Shown here: positions 1 to 10,624 of the stretch, in pieces
Layout: the number at the start of each line of letters is the position of its first letter
Numbering within the stretch: the first letter of the stretch is position 1
Assembly (NCBI GenBank): GCA_947377275.1
Contig: CANCFV010000010.1
Location: 1-57,177 of the forward strand
DNA from: Burkholderiales bacterium
GTDB lineage: Bacteria > Pseudomonadota > Gammaproteobacteria > Burkholderiales > Burkholderiaceae_C
Reading direction: 5' to 3'
Length of the DNA: 57,177 nucleotides
Translations under genes and position numbers: made by a program
The notes under the pieces: generated by a model
What the model was told of the DNA's origin: nothing
The model's database searches: none
The model's input: only the letters and a program-made list of their open reading frames with translations

Positions 1-1
1 A

Positions 2-127
2 CACAACATCCGCCTGCTGCTGAGCCTGTTGAGGCTTTTTGTTGCCCATTTGCTGGCCATGACGCTGGCTTGGCCGGGGCAATCTGACGGTGACCACGGT
101 TGCCAGGTCGAACTGGCCGCAGCTTGA
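2..127 (+). other. Possible C-terminal tail of a gene entering from the left edge
   Basis: An open frame enters from the left edge and stops with TGA at 125-127. It gives about 41 residues, hydrophobic and leucine-rich at first, then a short polar tail. Codon choice (CTG, GCC) is like that of the GC-rich host, and the sequence turns AT-rich right after the stop, as expected at a gene end. The minus strand is also open here (a Gln-rich reading from an ATG near 47), so the strand is uncertain. I do not recognise a family; the end of a transposase or membrane protein is possible. Confidence 0.25.
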
Positions 128-449
128 GTCAATTGTTCAGGGCGGACTATTTAACTACCATTCGGAAATGCTCACGCACTTAATATTCGGTATATCCATT
201 ATCGAAAACATTGTTTGCGTCAATGTCGCGTTATTTTTGAGGGGGAACAACACAGATGGGCCCAAGGGCCGAGCCGCCCTTAAAGTGTCTAGATAGATGG
301 GAAAATGCTTGTGCCTACCCCTTTAATGTGAACGCTGGCATGGCCTTGTCGCTCCATTTGCAACGCACTGACGGGCAGCACCGTGCCCAAGACCAGGCCC
401 TACAGGCCGATGAGACCGGTCAGGATCCAGTAGTCGGTGCGGTCACGGT
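128..449. other. Intergenic region with AT-rich stretch and decayed coding sequence
   Basis: Positions 128-245 are clearly more AT-rich than the rest of the window and hold no convincing gene. From about 475 down to 290 the minus strand reads like real coding sequence (YLNRDRTDYWILTG, then a stop at 402-400, then a further stretch in the same frame) with normal GC-rich codon use. This looks like the remains of a gene downstream of the glycosyltransferase-like gene. No inverted repeats of an intact insertion sequence were found. Confidence 0.4.
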
Positions 450-3802
<3,353 letters not shown>

Positions 3803-3841
3803 CTAGGTGAGTGTGGGACCAGCGTGGAAGGGCCCAAAAAT

Positions 3842-3876
3842 GGAAAAGGGTCCCAGCATGTGACCATGCGGGACCC
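3842..3876 (-). terminator. Intrinsic terminator between dnaN and gyrB
   Basis: A 12-bp stem with one bulged A (GGGTCCC-A-GCATG at 3848-3860 against CATGCGGGACCC at 3865-3876) around a 4-nt loop. On the minus strand it is followed by TTTTCC and then ATTTTT. It should end or attenuate dnaN transcription before gyrB. Confidence 0.75.
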
Positions 3877-3920
3877 CCATTCTAGCCCCTGTGACAAGGG
3901 GGCATTTTTGACCGTTCAGG

Positions 3921-5048
3921 TCAGATCCGCATGGGCATGACCACGTACTTGAACCCCTCGTACTCGGGGTTGGTGATCAAGGCCGAGCTGTTGGCGTCCT
4001 GCAGCGACACGGTCACCATGTCCTGGCTCATGTTGGCCAGCACGTCCATCAGGTAGCCCACGTTGAAGCCGATCTCGAAGCTGTCGCCGCCGTAGTCGAT
4101 TTCAAGTTCTTCCTTGGCCTCTTCTTGCTCGGCGTTGCTCGAGGCAATGCCCAGCACGCCAGGGGCGAAGTTCATGCGCACGCCCTTGAACTTTTCGCTG
4201 GTCAAAATCGCCGCGCGCTGCAGCGAGGCCAGCAAGGTGGTGCGGCCCAGGGTGATGTGGTTTTTGTGGTTCTTGGGGATGACGCGGTTGTAGTCGGGGA
4301 ACTTGCCCTCGACCAGCTTGGTCACGAACTCCAGGCCACCGAAGGTGAACTTGGCTTGGTTGCCGGCAAAACGCATCTCGATGAGCTGTTCAGCCTCGTC
4401 TTTGCCCTTGCCATCGTCCTTGAGCAGACGTTGCAGCTCCAGCACCGTCTTGCGCGGCAGGATGACTTCCTGCTTGGGCATGTCGACATCCAGCGTGGCC
4501 TGCGAGAACGCCAGGCGGTGGCCGTCGGTGGCCACCAGGGTCAGGCTGTTGCCTTCGGCCACGAACAAGATGCCGTTGAGGTAGTAGCGGATGTCGTGCA
4601 CCGCCATGGCGAAGTGCACCTGGCTGATCAGCATCTTCAGCGTCTTTTGCGGGATGCTGAACGCGGGGCCGAAGTCGGCCGCCTCTTGCACCAACGGGAA
4701 GTCTTCAGCCGGCAGTGTTTGCAGCGTGAAGCGGCTCTTGCCACCTTGCAGCGTCAGCTTGTTCTGGTTGGCCGTGAGCGACACGGTTTGGTCAGACGGC
4801 AGGCTTTTGAGGATGTCGCCCAGCTTTTTGGCGCCAACGGTGATGGCGTAGTCGCCTTCGTCACCGTCGAGTTGTGCTTGGGTGCGGATCTGGATTTCCA
4901 GGTCGCTGGTGATGAGTTCGAGTTGAGCGCCACGCTTGCGCAGCAGCACGTTGGCCAAGATCGGCAAGGTGTGGCGGCGTTCCACGATGCCGCCAACAGA
5001 TTGCAAGGCCGCGAGGACTTTTTCTTGGGCTGCTTTCAACACAATCAT
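3921..5048 (-). CDS. dnaN: DNA polymerase III sliding clamp, beta subunit
   Basis: Protein of 375 residues, the dimeric ring that tethers the replicative polymerase to DNA. Three repeated clamp domains fill the whole length. Family signatures include VERRHTLPILANVLL near the N-terminus, VATDGHRLA in the middle, and the C-terminal YVVMPMRI, part of the hydrophobic cleft that binds partner proteins. Its ATG at 5048 lies only 16 bp beyond the left DnaA-trio-like element of oriC, so its promoter must lie within or overlap the origin. Gene order dnaA-dnaN-gyrB on one strand is classical. Confidence 0.98.
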   Translation of the reverse strand: MIVLKAAQEKVLAALQSVGGIVERRHTLPILANVLLRKRGAQLELITSDLEIQIRTQAQLDGDEGDYAITVGAKKLGDILKSLPSDQTVSLTANQNKLTLQGGKSRFTLQTLPAEDFPLVQEAADFGPAFSIPQKTLKMLISQVHFAMAVHDIRYYLNGILFVAEGNSLTLVATDGHRLAFSQATLDVDMPKQEVILPRKTVLELQRLLKDDGKGKDEAEQLIEMRFAGNQAKFTFGGLEFVTKLVEGKFPDYNRVIPKNHKNHITLGRTTLLASLQRAAILTSEKFKGVRMNFAPGVLGIASSNAEQEEAKEELEIDYGGDSFEIGFNVGYLMDVLANMSQDMVTVSLQDANSSALITNPEYEGFKYVVMPMRI

Positions 5049-5101
5049 CTTAGTCTTTCAAATTAGTCGTTGTAGTAGAGGACGACTTTTTCTGTGAACA
5101 A
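5041..5101 (-). promoter_or_regulatory. Left basal unwinding module of oriC, mirror image of the right one
   Basis: Read on the minus strand: the box-like TTGTTCACA (5101-5093), a 14-nt spacer, the triplets CTA CTA CAA CGA CTA (5078-5064), then a moderately AT-rich stretch running into the dnaN start. It matches the right module almost base for base, except for one extra triplet. The box differs from TTGTCCACA by one base, so it may be weaker. Confidence 0.6.
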
Positions 5102-5571
5102 CGCTATTTTGTCCTGATCCATCAAGGATTTAGCCCCGGGACAAGCCTGTGGATGCTACCCGCCTTCGCGATGGGGACAACAGACAACAACTTCAGAAAA
5201 CGCGCCTGCCCTGTGGACAACCGGGTGCTTGTTCCGTTTTTGTCCACAGCTTTGTTGGCTTGACGGCGCACCCTCGATTCTGGCAGGGGTTCTGGCAGCC
5301 TGAAAAAGGCCATTGCACGGCCCAGATCAAGGCCTGCCGCCTGGGGACAAGTCTGTTCATGGAAAAAGGACAAATGCCTGTTTGTCCACAGGGAGAGCCT
5401 TTGCGCCGAAGTTGTTGTATGGCATGCCGCAAGCACACAAGGGTGCTGTCCACAGGCTTTTCATTCGCTCATGTGCTTGATCTCATGGCAAAAAATGGCG
5501 TTGTCCACAGAACAAGGCCCCCTCTACTACGACTACCAATCAAATAAAAGAAGAATAGGAATGTGGGTGCA
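5049..5571. other. oriC: Chromosomal replication origin (oriC) between dnaA and dnaN
   Basis: This 523-bp gap between dnaA and dnaN contains at least six DnaA-box-like 9-mers: 5093-5101 (minus, TTGTTCACA), 5212-5220 (minus, TTGTCCACA), 5240-5248, 5382-5390 and 5501-5509 (plus, TTGTCCACA), and 5446-5454 (plus, CTGTCCACA). A degenerate one is at 5149-5157. An AT-rich stretch lies at 5536-5561 beside the dnaA stop. Boxes in the left part point left and those in the right part point right. No protein-coding frame here is credible. Confidence 0.9.
5501..5561 (+). promoter_or_regulatory. Right basal unwinding module of oriC (DnaA box, spacer, trios, AT-rich)
   Basis: TTGTCCACA at 5501-5509 is followed by a 14-nt C-rich spacer, then the triplets CTA CTA CGA CTA at 5524-5535, then the AT-rich run at 5536-5561. 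This is the order of the bacterial basal origin unwinding system known from Bacillus subtilis: DnaA box, GC-rich spacer, then DnaA-trios whose complement reads 3'-GAT-5'. The assignment is by pattern; unwinding was not shown. Confidence 0.7.
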
Positions 5572-7116
5572 TCACCCTTTGAGCGTTTGCTCCAGCACGT
5601 GCAACTGCTGGTTCAGCTCGGTGTCTTTGCCACGCTCGCCCATCACCTTGCGCACGGCGTGCAGCACGGTGGTGTGGTCGCGGCCACCGAACAGCTCGCC
5701 GATTTCAGGCAGGCTCTTTTGCGTCAGCTCTTTGGCCAGGTACATGGCGATCTGGCGGGGGCGGGCGATCGAAGCCGGGCGCTTCTTGCTGTACATGTCA
5801 GCGACCTTGATCTTGTAGAAATCGGCCACCGTTTTCTGGATGTTTTCGACGCTGATCTGGCGGTTCTGGATGCTCAGCAAGTCTTTGAGCGCTTCGCGGG
5901 CCAGCGTGATGGTGATTTCTTTGTGGCTGAACCTGGCAAAGGCCAGCACCTTGCGCAGCGCGCCTTCGAGTTCACGCACGTTGGCGCGCACGTTCTTGGC
6001 CACGAAAAAAGCCACGTCTTCGGGCATCTCGATGGCCTCCAAGGCGGCCTTTTTGATCAAGATGGCCACGCGCATTTCCAGCTCGGGGGGCTCAATCGCC
6101 ACCGTCAGGCCCGCGTCAAAGCGCGAAGTCAGGCGTTCATCGATGTTGGCCAGACCCTTGGGGTAGGTGTCTGACGTCATGATGATGTGGGCCTTTTTCG
6201 CCAGCAGCGCTTCGAAAGCGTTGAAGAACTCTTCCTGGGTGCGGTCTTTCCCGGCGAAGAATTGCACGTCGTCGATCAGCAGCAAATCGAGCGAGTGGTA
6301 TTTGGCCTTGAGCTCGTCAAAGGTCTTGCGCTGGTAGTTCTTGACCACGTCCGAGATGAACTGCTCGGCGTGCAGGTACAAGATCCGGGCATCGGGCTTG
6401 TCGGCCAGCAGGGCGTTGCCCACGGCGTTCATCAAGTGGGTTTTGCCCAGGCCCACGCCGCCGTAGATGAACAATGGGTTGTACATCTGGCCAGGCGCGC
6501 CGGCCACGTGCAGCGCCGCGGTGCGGGCCATCTGGTTGGCACGGCCGGGCACGAGGTTGTCGAAAGTGAGCGCGGTATTCAGGCCCATGACCTGAGGTTG
6601 CCCACGTTGCGTGCGCAGCCCTTCGTGGGCCTGTGGGTAAGTGCCCGCGGCTGGGCCGGGGCTGCTGTGGCTGCCATGGCCTTGGTAAGGGCTGGGGCCG
6701 GCCGGGTGCATGGCCGGTGTCTCTGAGCCGGGCTGGCCGTGGGCCTGTGCGTTGGCTGGCAGGGCGCGACTGGGCATGGCCATGCCGGGGCGCAAGGGGG
6801 CACCCATGGGGGCGGCCACGCGAGGCGCCAGGCTGAGCTCCATGCGGATGGGGCCGCTTTGCTGCTCGCCCAGGATGGCTTCGAGGCGGCCGCTGTACTG
6901 CGTGCGGATCCAGTCGAGCTTGAAACGGTTGTCCACGCGCACGCTGACCACGGTGGTGTCGCCTTGCTGGATCACTTCGGCCGCGGCCAGGGGGCGGATC
7001 CAGGTGTTGAACTGTTGCTCGGGCAGCTCGGTGGCCAGCTGCTCACAGGTGCGCTGCCAGAGGGTGCTGGGCTCGTTCAATGGGCTGGGGCTGGCGGTCA
7101 AATCGGCGGCACTCAT
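5572..7116 (-). CDS. dnaA: Chromosomal replication initiator protein DnaA
   Basis: Protein of 514 residues that binds DnaA boxes and, as an ATP filament, melts oriC. Domain I ([23 protein letters not shown], about 20-42) mediates self-association and DnaB contact. Domain II (about 100-180) is an unusually long Pro/Gly/His-rich linker. The AAA+ domain has Walker [10 protein letters not shown] (219-227), Walker [11 protein letters not shown] and sensor motifs. C-terminal domain IV carries the helix-turn-helix and signature [11 protein letters not shown]. It ends 11 bp from the AT-rich part of oriC. A DnaA box lies just upstream of the start codon (7119-7127) and another, perfect one at 7180-7188, which suggests autoregulation. 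Confidence 0.98.
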   Translation of the reverse strand: MSAADLTASPSPLNEPSTLWQRTCEQLATELPEQQFNTWIRPLAAAEVIQQGDTTVVSVRVDNRFKLDWIRTQYSGRLEAILGEQQSGPIRMELSLAPRVAAPMGAPLRPGMAMPSRALPANAQAHGQPGSETPAMHPAGPSPYQGHGSHSSPGPAAGTYPQAHEGLRTQRGQPQVMGLNTALTFDNLVPGRANQMARTAALHVAGAPGQMYNPLFIYGGVGLGKTHLMNAVGNALLADKPDARILYLHAEQFISDVVKNYQRKTFDELKAKYHSLDLLLIDDVQFFAGKDRTQEEFFNAFEALLAKKAHIIMTSDTYPKGLANIDERLTSRFDAGLTVAIEPPELEMRVAILIKKAALEAIEMPEDVAFFVAKNVRANVRELEGALRKVLAFARFSHKEITITLAREALKDLLSIQNRQISVENIQKTVADFYKIKVADMYSKKRPASIARPRQIAMYLAKELTQKSLPEIGELFGGRDHTTVLHAVRKVMGERGKDTELNQQLHVLEQTLKG

Positions 7117-7118
7117 GT

Positions 7119-7127
7119 TGTGGACAA
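7119..7127 (-). promoter_or_regulatory. DnaA box abutting the dnaA start codon
   Basis: TTGTCCACA on the minus strand, two bases upstream of the dnaA ATG. A box in the leader or ribosome-binding region fits DnaA repressing its own synthesis. Confidence 0.6.
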
Positions 7128-7146
7128 GTCCTTCCTTGGGAGGCGA

Positions 7147-7188
7147 ATTCTAAGCGTCATCCACTGGTTTTCAGGCAGGTTATCCACA
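7147..7188 (-). promoter_or_regulatory. Putative dnaA promoter with upstream consensus DnaA box
   Basis: On the minus strand, CTGAAA (7174-7169) and TAGAAT (7152-7147) are 16 bp apart and form a plausible -35/-10 pair. A perfect box, TTATCCACA at 7180-7188 on the plus strand, sits immediately upstream of the -35. The box is seen directly; the promoter is inferred. Confidence 0.45.
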
Positions 7189-7263
7189 GATTTTTACCCA
7201 GGGGTTCTGGGCCCGGGGGCAGAGCTTGGCGCGGGCTTGGCGACCCACAAAACGCAAAGGGCA

Positions 7264-7292
7264 TTGACCAGCGCGATAAAAGCTGTTGTAAT
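7264..7292 (+). promoter_or_regulatory. Putative sigma-70 promoter of rpmH-rnpA
   Basis: TTGACC (7264-7269) and TGTAAT (7287-7292) are separated by exactly 17 bp; each matches five of six consensus bases. Start of transcription near 7299 would give a leader of about 130 nt before rpmH. The rest of 7117-7431 holds no gene. Confidence 0.6.
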
Positions 7293-7431
7293 TGCGGGTT
7301 CCTCCGGTTGGCTGCGGTTTTTTGCAGCACGCTGGTTGGCCCCTGGTGGCAATAGCATCGCCAGGGAGACATCACAAGATTGACAAGATTGAGGCTTCTT
7401 TGCTTTCGGGCAAGCCTCATGAAGGACCATC

Positions 7432-7566
7432 ATGAAACGTACTTACCAGCCTTCCAAGACCCGCCGCGCCCGCACCCATGGTTTCCTGGTGCGCATGAAG
7501 ACCAAGGGTGGCCGCAGGGTCATCAACGCCCGTCGCGCCAAGGGCCGCCAACGTCTGGCCGTCTGA
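7432..7566 (+). CDS. rpmH: 50S ribosomal protein L34
   Basis: A 44-residue, very basic protein of the large ribosomal subunit, starting [18 protein letters not shown] and rich in Arg and Lys throughout, exactly the L34 family length and pattern. AAGGA lies just upstream of the ATG. It opens the conserved rpmH-rnpA-yidD-yidC cluster diverging from dnaA. A hairpin at 7676-7703 between rpmH and rnpA would let L34 mRNA exceed rnpA mRNA, as is usual for this pair. Confidence 0.97.
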   Translation: MKRTYQPSKTRRARTHGFLVRMKTKGGRRVINARRAKGRQRLAV

Positions 7567-7675
7567 TCACGCTTCACAGCGTGGTCGGTGGGGTTTGGCA
7601 TTGACCAAACCCACTGCCCGTCTTGTGCCTGTGATGGCCGGCCACTTTGGCCAAGCACAGGTTCAAGACACGAAC

Positions 7676-7703
7676 AAGGCCGGGACCATCCCGGCTTTGT
7701 TTT
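7676..7703 (+). terminator. Terminator or attenuator between rpmH and rnpA
   Basis: Stem GCCGGGA (7679-7685) with TCCCGGC (7689-7695), a 3-nt loop, A/T pairs extending the base, then TTTGTTTT. It probably terminates most rpmH transcripts with partial readthrough into rnpA. Confidence 0.7.
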
Positions 7704-7726
7704 GACTTGATTTCCCCGGATACACC

Positions 7727-8236
7727 GTGCGCCCACAGAGCCTGAAAGCAGCTGATTTTCAGAGGGCTTTGGGCTTGCGTCCGCTCGCGCGCACGGCGCA
7801 CTTCGTGCTGCACAGCCTGCCGCGCGTGACCCAGACCGCACCTCTGCCCGTTTGCACCGATCCGGTCGCAGACGGCGCTGTTGCGCCTGTCTGTGTCGCT
7901 GCAGACACCGAGTTGTCAACAGACGACCAAGGCCTGTCCTTGCTGCCTGTGGATGACTTGCCTTGGCGCCTGGGCCTGGTCCTGCCCAAAAAGCAGGCCC
8001 GCCGTTCGGTGACCCGGTCTTTGATCCGCCACCAGGCGCGTGAATCGCTGCGCCGCCATGGCCCTGCAGTGCATGCCTTGGGCGTGCATGCGCCAGCCGT
8101 GGAAGGCTGGGTGCTGCGCTTGAGAGCGCCTTTCGATCGGCAACTATTCCCCAGCGCCGCCTCCAAGGCCCTGGGCGCCGCCGTGCGCCGGGAGCTCGAC
8201 GAGCTCTGGGGGCGTTTGCTCAAAGGTAAGGCATGA
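7727..8236 (+). CDS. rnpA: Ribonuclease P protein component
   Basis: Protein of 169 residues from a GTG start; binds RNase P RNA and helps it cleave the 5' leader of pre-tRNA. The conserved core is LGLVLPKKQARRSVTRS...HQARESLR, equivalent to the family RNR motif region, although the usual R-N-R-x-K-R core is altered. Between the first strand and this core lies an acidic insertion of about 40 residues (around 38-78), making the protein longer than the usual 110-130. Its stop overlaps the yidD start, so the two are translationally coupled. Position between rpmH and yidD supports the call strongly. Confidence 0.92.
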   Translation: MRPQSLKAADFQRALGLRPLARTAHFVLHSLPRVTQTAPLPVCTDPVADGAVAPVCVAADTELSTDDQGLSLLPVDDLPWRLGLVLPKKQARRSVTRSLIRHQARESLRRHGPAVHALGVHAPAVEGWVLRLRAPFDRQLFPSAASKALGAAVRRELDELWGRLLKGKA

Positions 8237-8559
8237 TGCGCGCGGTACGGCTGTGGCTGTGTGCGCTGCTGACAATGGCCTCTCAGGCCATCAACGCGGT
8301 GCTGATGACCACGGTGCGTGCTTACCGTTTGCTGCTCAGTCCTTGGTTGGGTTCGGCTTGCCGGTTCACGCCCACCTGCTCTCAATATGCTTTGCAGGCG
8401 CTCGGTGACCATGGCCCAGCCACTGGCTCTTACCTGGCTGCGCGGCGTTTGCTGCGTTGCCATCCGGGTTGCCCAGGTGGCCCGGACCCGGTGCCCACGT
8501 CGGCACCGCGCTTGTTCTCTCGTTTTTGCAACCCCTCGTCGGATTCACCTCGCTCATGA
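8233..8559 (+). CDS. yidD: Membrane protein insertion efficiency factor YidD
   Basis: Protein of 108 residues with the YidD core LLLSPWLGSACRFTPTCSQY, followed by HG, RRLLRCHPGCPGGPDPVP, including the conserved cysteines. It is a small inner-surface membrane-associated protein helping YidC-dependent insertion. Its start overlaps rnpA (ATGATG at the rnpA stop; the second ATG at 8236 is an alternative), and its TGA overlaps the yidC ATG. The Ser/Pro-rich tail after the core is not conserved in the family. Confidence 0.94.
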   Translation: MMRAVRLWLCALLTMASQAINAVLMTTVRAYRLLLSPWLGSACRFTPTCSQYALQALGDHGPATGSYLAARRLLRCHPGCPGGPDPVPTSAPRLFSRFCNPSSDSPRS

Positions 8560-10244
8560 ATGATCTGCGTCGCACCCTGCTGTGGTCGGTGTTTGCCGTC
8601 TCGCTGCTGATGTTGTGGGATGGCTGGCTGCGTCACACCGGTCAACCTTCTTTGTTCACCCCAGCAGCCACGGCCCCGGCCAGCGCAGCGGCTTCGGCGG
8701 CGGGTGGCACCTCGGTGCCCCAGGCCAGCGCGGCCTTGGGTGGTGCGGCGCCTGCCCCCGTGGCGGCGGCGGGCAGTGCGCCGGCTGCGGCCAAGGGCGA
8801 GCTGATCACCGTGCGCAGCGACGTGCTGGCACTGACCTTTGACACCTTGGGTGGCTCGGTCGTGAAGGCCGAATTGCTCAAGCACCGCGACCAAGACGAC
8901 ACCAGCAAGAACATGCTGGTGCTCAACCAAACGCCGTCGCACATCTACCTGGCCCAATCGGGTCTGGTGGGTCAAGTGGCTGGCGATGCCGGTTTGCCCA
9001 CGCACAAAACCCTGTTCGTGCCCGCCGCTGGCGAGCGCACGCTGGCCGATGGCGCCGAGCAAGTTGTGTTCAAGCTCGAATCGCTGCCCGTGGGCGGCGT
9101 CAAGTTGGTCAAGACCTTCACGCTCAAGCGCGGTGATTACGCGATCGACGTCAAGCAAGAGGTGGTCAACGCTTCTGCCGCGGCGATCAAGCCGCAGTTG
9201 TACGTGCAGATCGAGCGCGACGGCACTCCACCGGCCGCACCGAGTGGCCCCGCTTTCATGGGCGGCCCTCAGGCGTACACGGGCATGGCCATTTACTCGG
9301 CCAAGGGCAAGTACCAGAAGATCGACTTCAAGCACATCGAAGAGAACAAGGCCGAGTTCGAGAAGGCCGACAACAACGGTTGGGTGGCGATGGTGCAGCA
9401 CCATTTCGCCACCGCCTGGTTGCAAAACGACGCCGTGAACCGCGAGTTTTTCGTGCAGAAGGTCGACACGAACCTCTACGCCACGGGCATGTTGTTCCCC
9501 CTCGGTGAAGTGGCCGCCGGCCAGACCAAGGTGCTGGACACCAAGCTGTTCGTGGGTCCACAAGACGAATCTCGCCTGAGTGAGCTGGCCCCTGGCCTGG
9601 AGCTGGTCAAGGACTACGGCTGGACCACCATCATGGCCAAGCCTTTGTATTGGTTGCTCAAGCACCTGCACGGTTTGATCGGCAACTGGGGTTGGGCGAT
9701 TGTGGCCTTGGTGGTGCTGCTCAAGGCGGCCTTTTACTGGCTGAACGCCAGCGCCTACCGCTCGATGGCCAAGATGAAGGCCTTGAACCCACGCATCCAG
9801 ACGATGCGCGAGAATCTCAAGGACGATCCGCAGAAGATGCAGCAGGAGATGCTGAAGATCTACCGCGAAGAGAAGGTCAACCCGATTGGCGGCTGCCTGC
9901 CCATCTTGATCCAGATCCCGGTGTTCATTGCCCTGTACTCGGTGCTGTCGTCGTCGGTTGAAATCCGCAACGCACCCTGGATTGGCTGGATCACCGACCT
10001 GTCGGTCAAGGACCCGTTCTTTGTGCTGCCGGCCCTGATGACGGCTTCGACGATGTTGCAAACCTGGCTGAACCCCACGCCACCGGACCCCATCCAGGCC
10101 AAGATGATGTGGATCATGCCGCTGCTGTTCAGCGTGATGTTCTTCTTCTTCCCGGCCGGCCTGGTGCTGTATTGGTTCACCAATAACGTGTTGTCGATCG
10201 CACAGCAGTGGATGATCAACAAACAGTTGGGTGTGAAGAACTGA
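8556..10244 (+). CDS. yidC: Membrane protein insertase YidC
   Basis: About 562 residues from the ATG at 8556, which overlaps the yidD stop (ATGA) and gives the expected N-terminus MNDLRRTLLWSVFAVSLLML, the first membrane helix. An Ala/Pro-rich linker is followed by the large periplasmic beta domain (about 85-345). The C-terminal insertase has the remaining helices, with WGWAIVALVVLLKAAFY, GGCLPILIQIPVFIALY and the final LYWFTNNVLSIAQQWMINK. It inserts proteins with or without Sec. A strong terminator follows. Confidence 0.97.
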   Translation: MNDLRRTLLWSVFAVSLLMLWDGWLRHTGQPSLFTPAATAPASAAASAAGGTSVPQASAALGGAAPAPVAAAGSAPAAAKGELITVRSDVLALTFDTLGGSVVKAELLKHRDQDDTSKNMLVLNQTPSHIYLAQSGLVGQVAGDAGLPTHKTLFVPAAGERTLADGAEQVVFKLESLPVGGVKLVKTFTLKRGDYAIDVKQEVVNASAAAIKPQLYVQIERDGTPPAAPSGPAFMGGPQAYTGMAIYSAKGKYQKIDFKHIEENKAEFEKADNNGWVAMVQHHFATAWLQNDAVNREFFVQKVDTNLYATGMLFPLGEVAAGQTKVLDTKLFVGPQDESRLSELAPGLELVKDYGWTTIMAKPLYWLLKHLHGLIGNWGWAIVALVVLLKAAFYWLNASAYRSMAKMKALNPRIQTMRENLKDDPQKMQQEMLKIYREEKVNPIGGCLPILIQIPVFIALYSVLSSSVEIRNAPWIGWITDLSVKDPFFVLPALMTASTMLQTWLNPTPPDPIQAKMMWIMPLLFSVMFFFFPAGLVLYWFTNNVLSIAQQWMINKQLGVKN

Positions 10245-10282
10245 ACAAGCGATGGACCGGGTACCCACCCGGTTGCGCCGAC

Positions 10283-10320
10283 AAAAAAGCCGCCTGGCAG
10301 CATGCCACGGCGGCTTTTTT
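10283..10320. terminator. Bidirectional terminator after yidC
   Basis: Perfect 12-bp stem (AAAAAAGCCGCC at 10283-10294 with GGCGGCTTTTTT at 10309-10320), with an inner TGGCA/TGCCA pairing. The A-run and T-run allow termination from both directions; it ends the rpmH-yidC unit and possibly the minus-strand 42-residue gene. Confidence 0.9.
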
Positions 10321-10390
10321 CATGGAGAGGCGGGCGTTTTGAAGTGAACGCACCGGTGCCCGCGGCACAGCGCCGCTCACCAAGCAGGCG

Positions 10391-10519
10391 TCACTGGGCG
10401 CTTTGGCGGCGCAGCAAGATGCCTGAGGCCCAGGCGGCAGCAGCGCCCAGCATCCAGGGGGATGCAGCGCCAGAAGTGTCGGCGCCCAGCATCAAGTAGG
10501 TGTTGATCAGGTCCAGCAT
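10391..10519 (-). CDS. Small membrane protein, 42 residues
   Basis: A short frame starting MLDLINTYLMLGADTS with a good ribosome-binding site (GGAG 8 nt before the ATG). It encodes 42 residues with a hydrophobic Ala-rich stretch (WMLGAAAAWASGILL) capped by RRQSAQ, consistent with a single membrane helix and a basic cytoplasmic end. It lies about 105 bp downstream of the desaturase-family gene on the same strand, and ends at the bidirectional terminator. I do not recognise a family. Confidence 0.5.
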   Translation of the reverse strand: MLDLINTYLMLGADTSGAASPWMLGAAAAWASGILLRRQSAQ

Positions 10520-10624
10520 GGTTGTTCTCCGGTGAATCACGATGCACGCATGTTGCATTGCAACAATGATGCCACGGTGTTTACCCGAGTGAGCCGTTTG
10601 GCTCAGAAGACTTTTTTGATCCAA

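Noticed and set aside
8430-10268. Long antisense frame across yidC
   Set aside because: Composition is that of a shadow of YidC codons (His/Arg/Gln-rich), without any recognisable domain.
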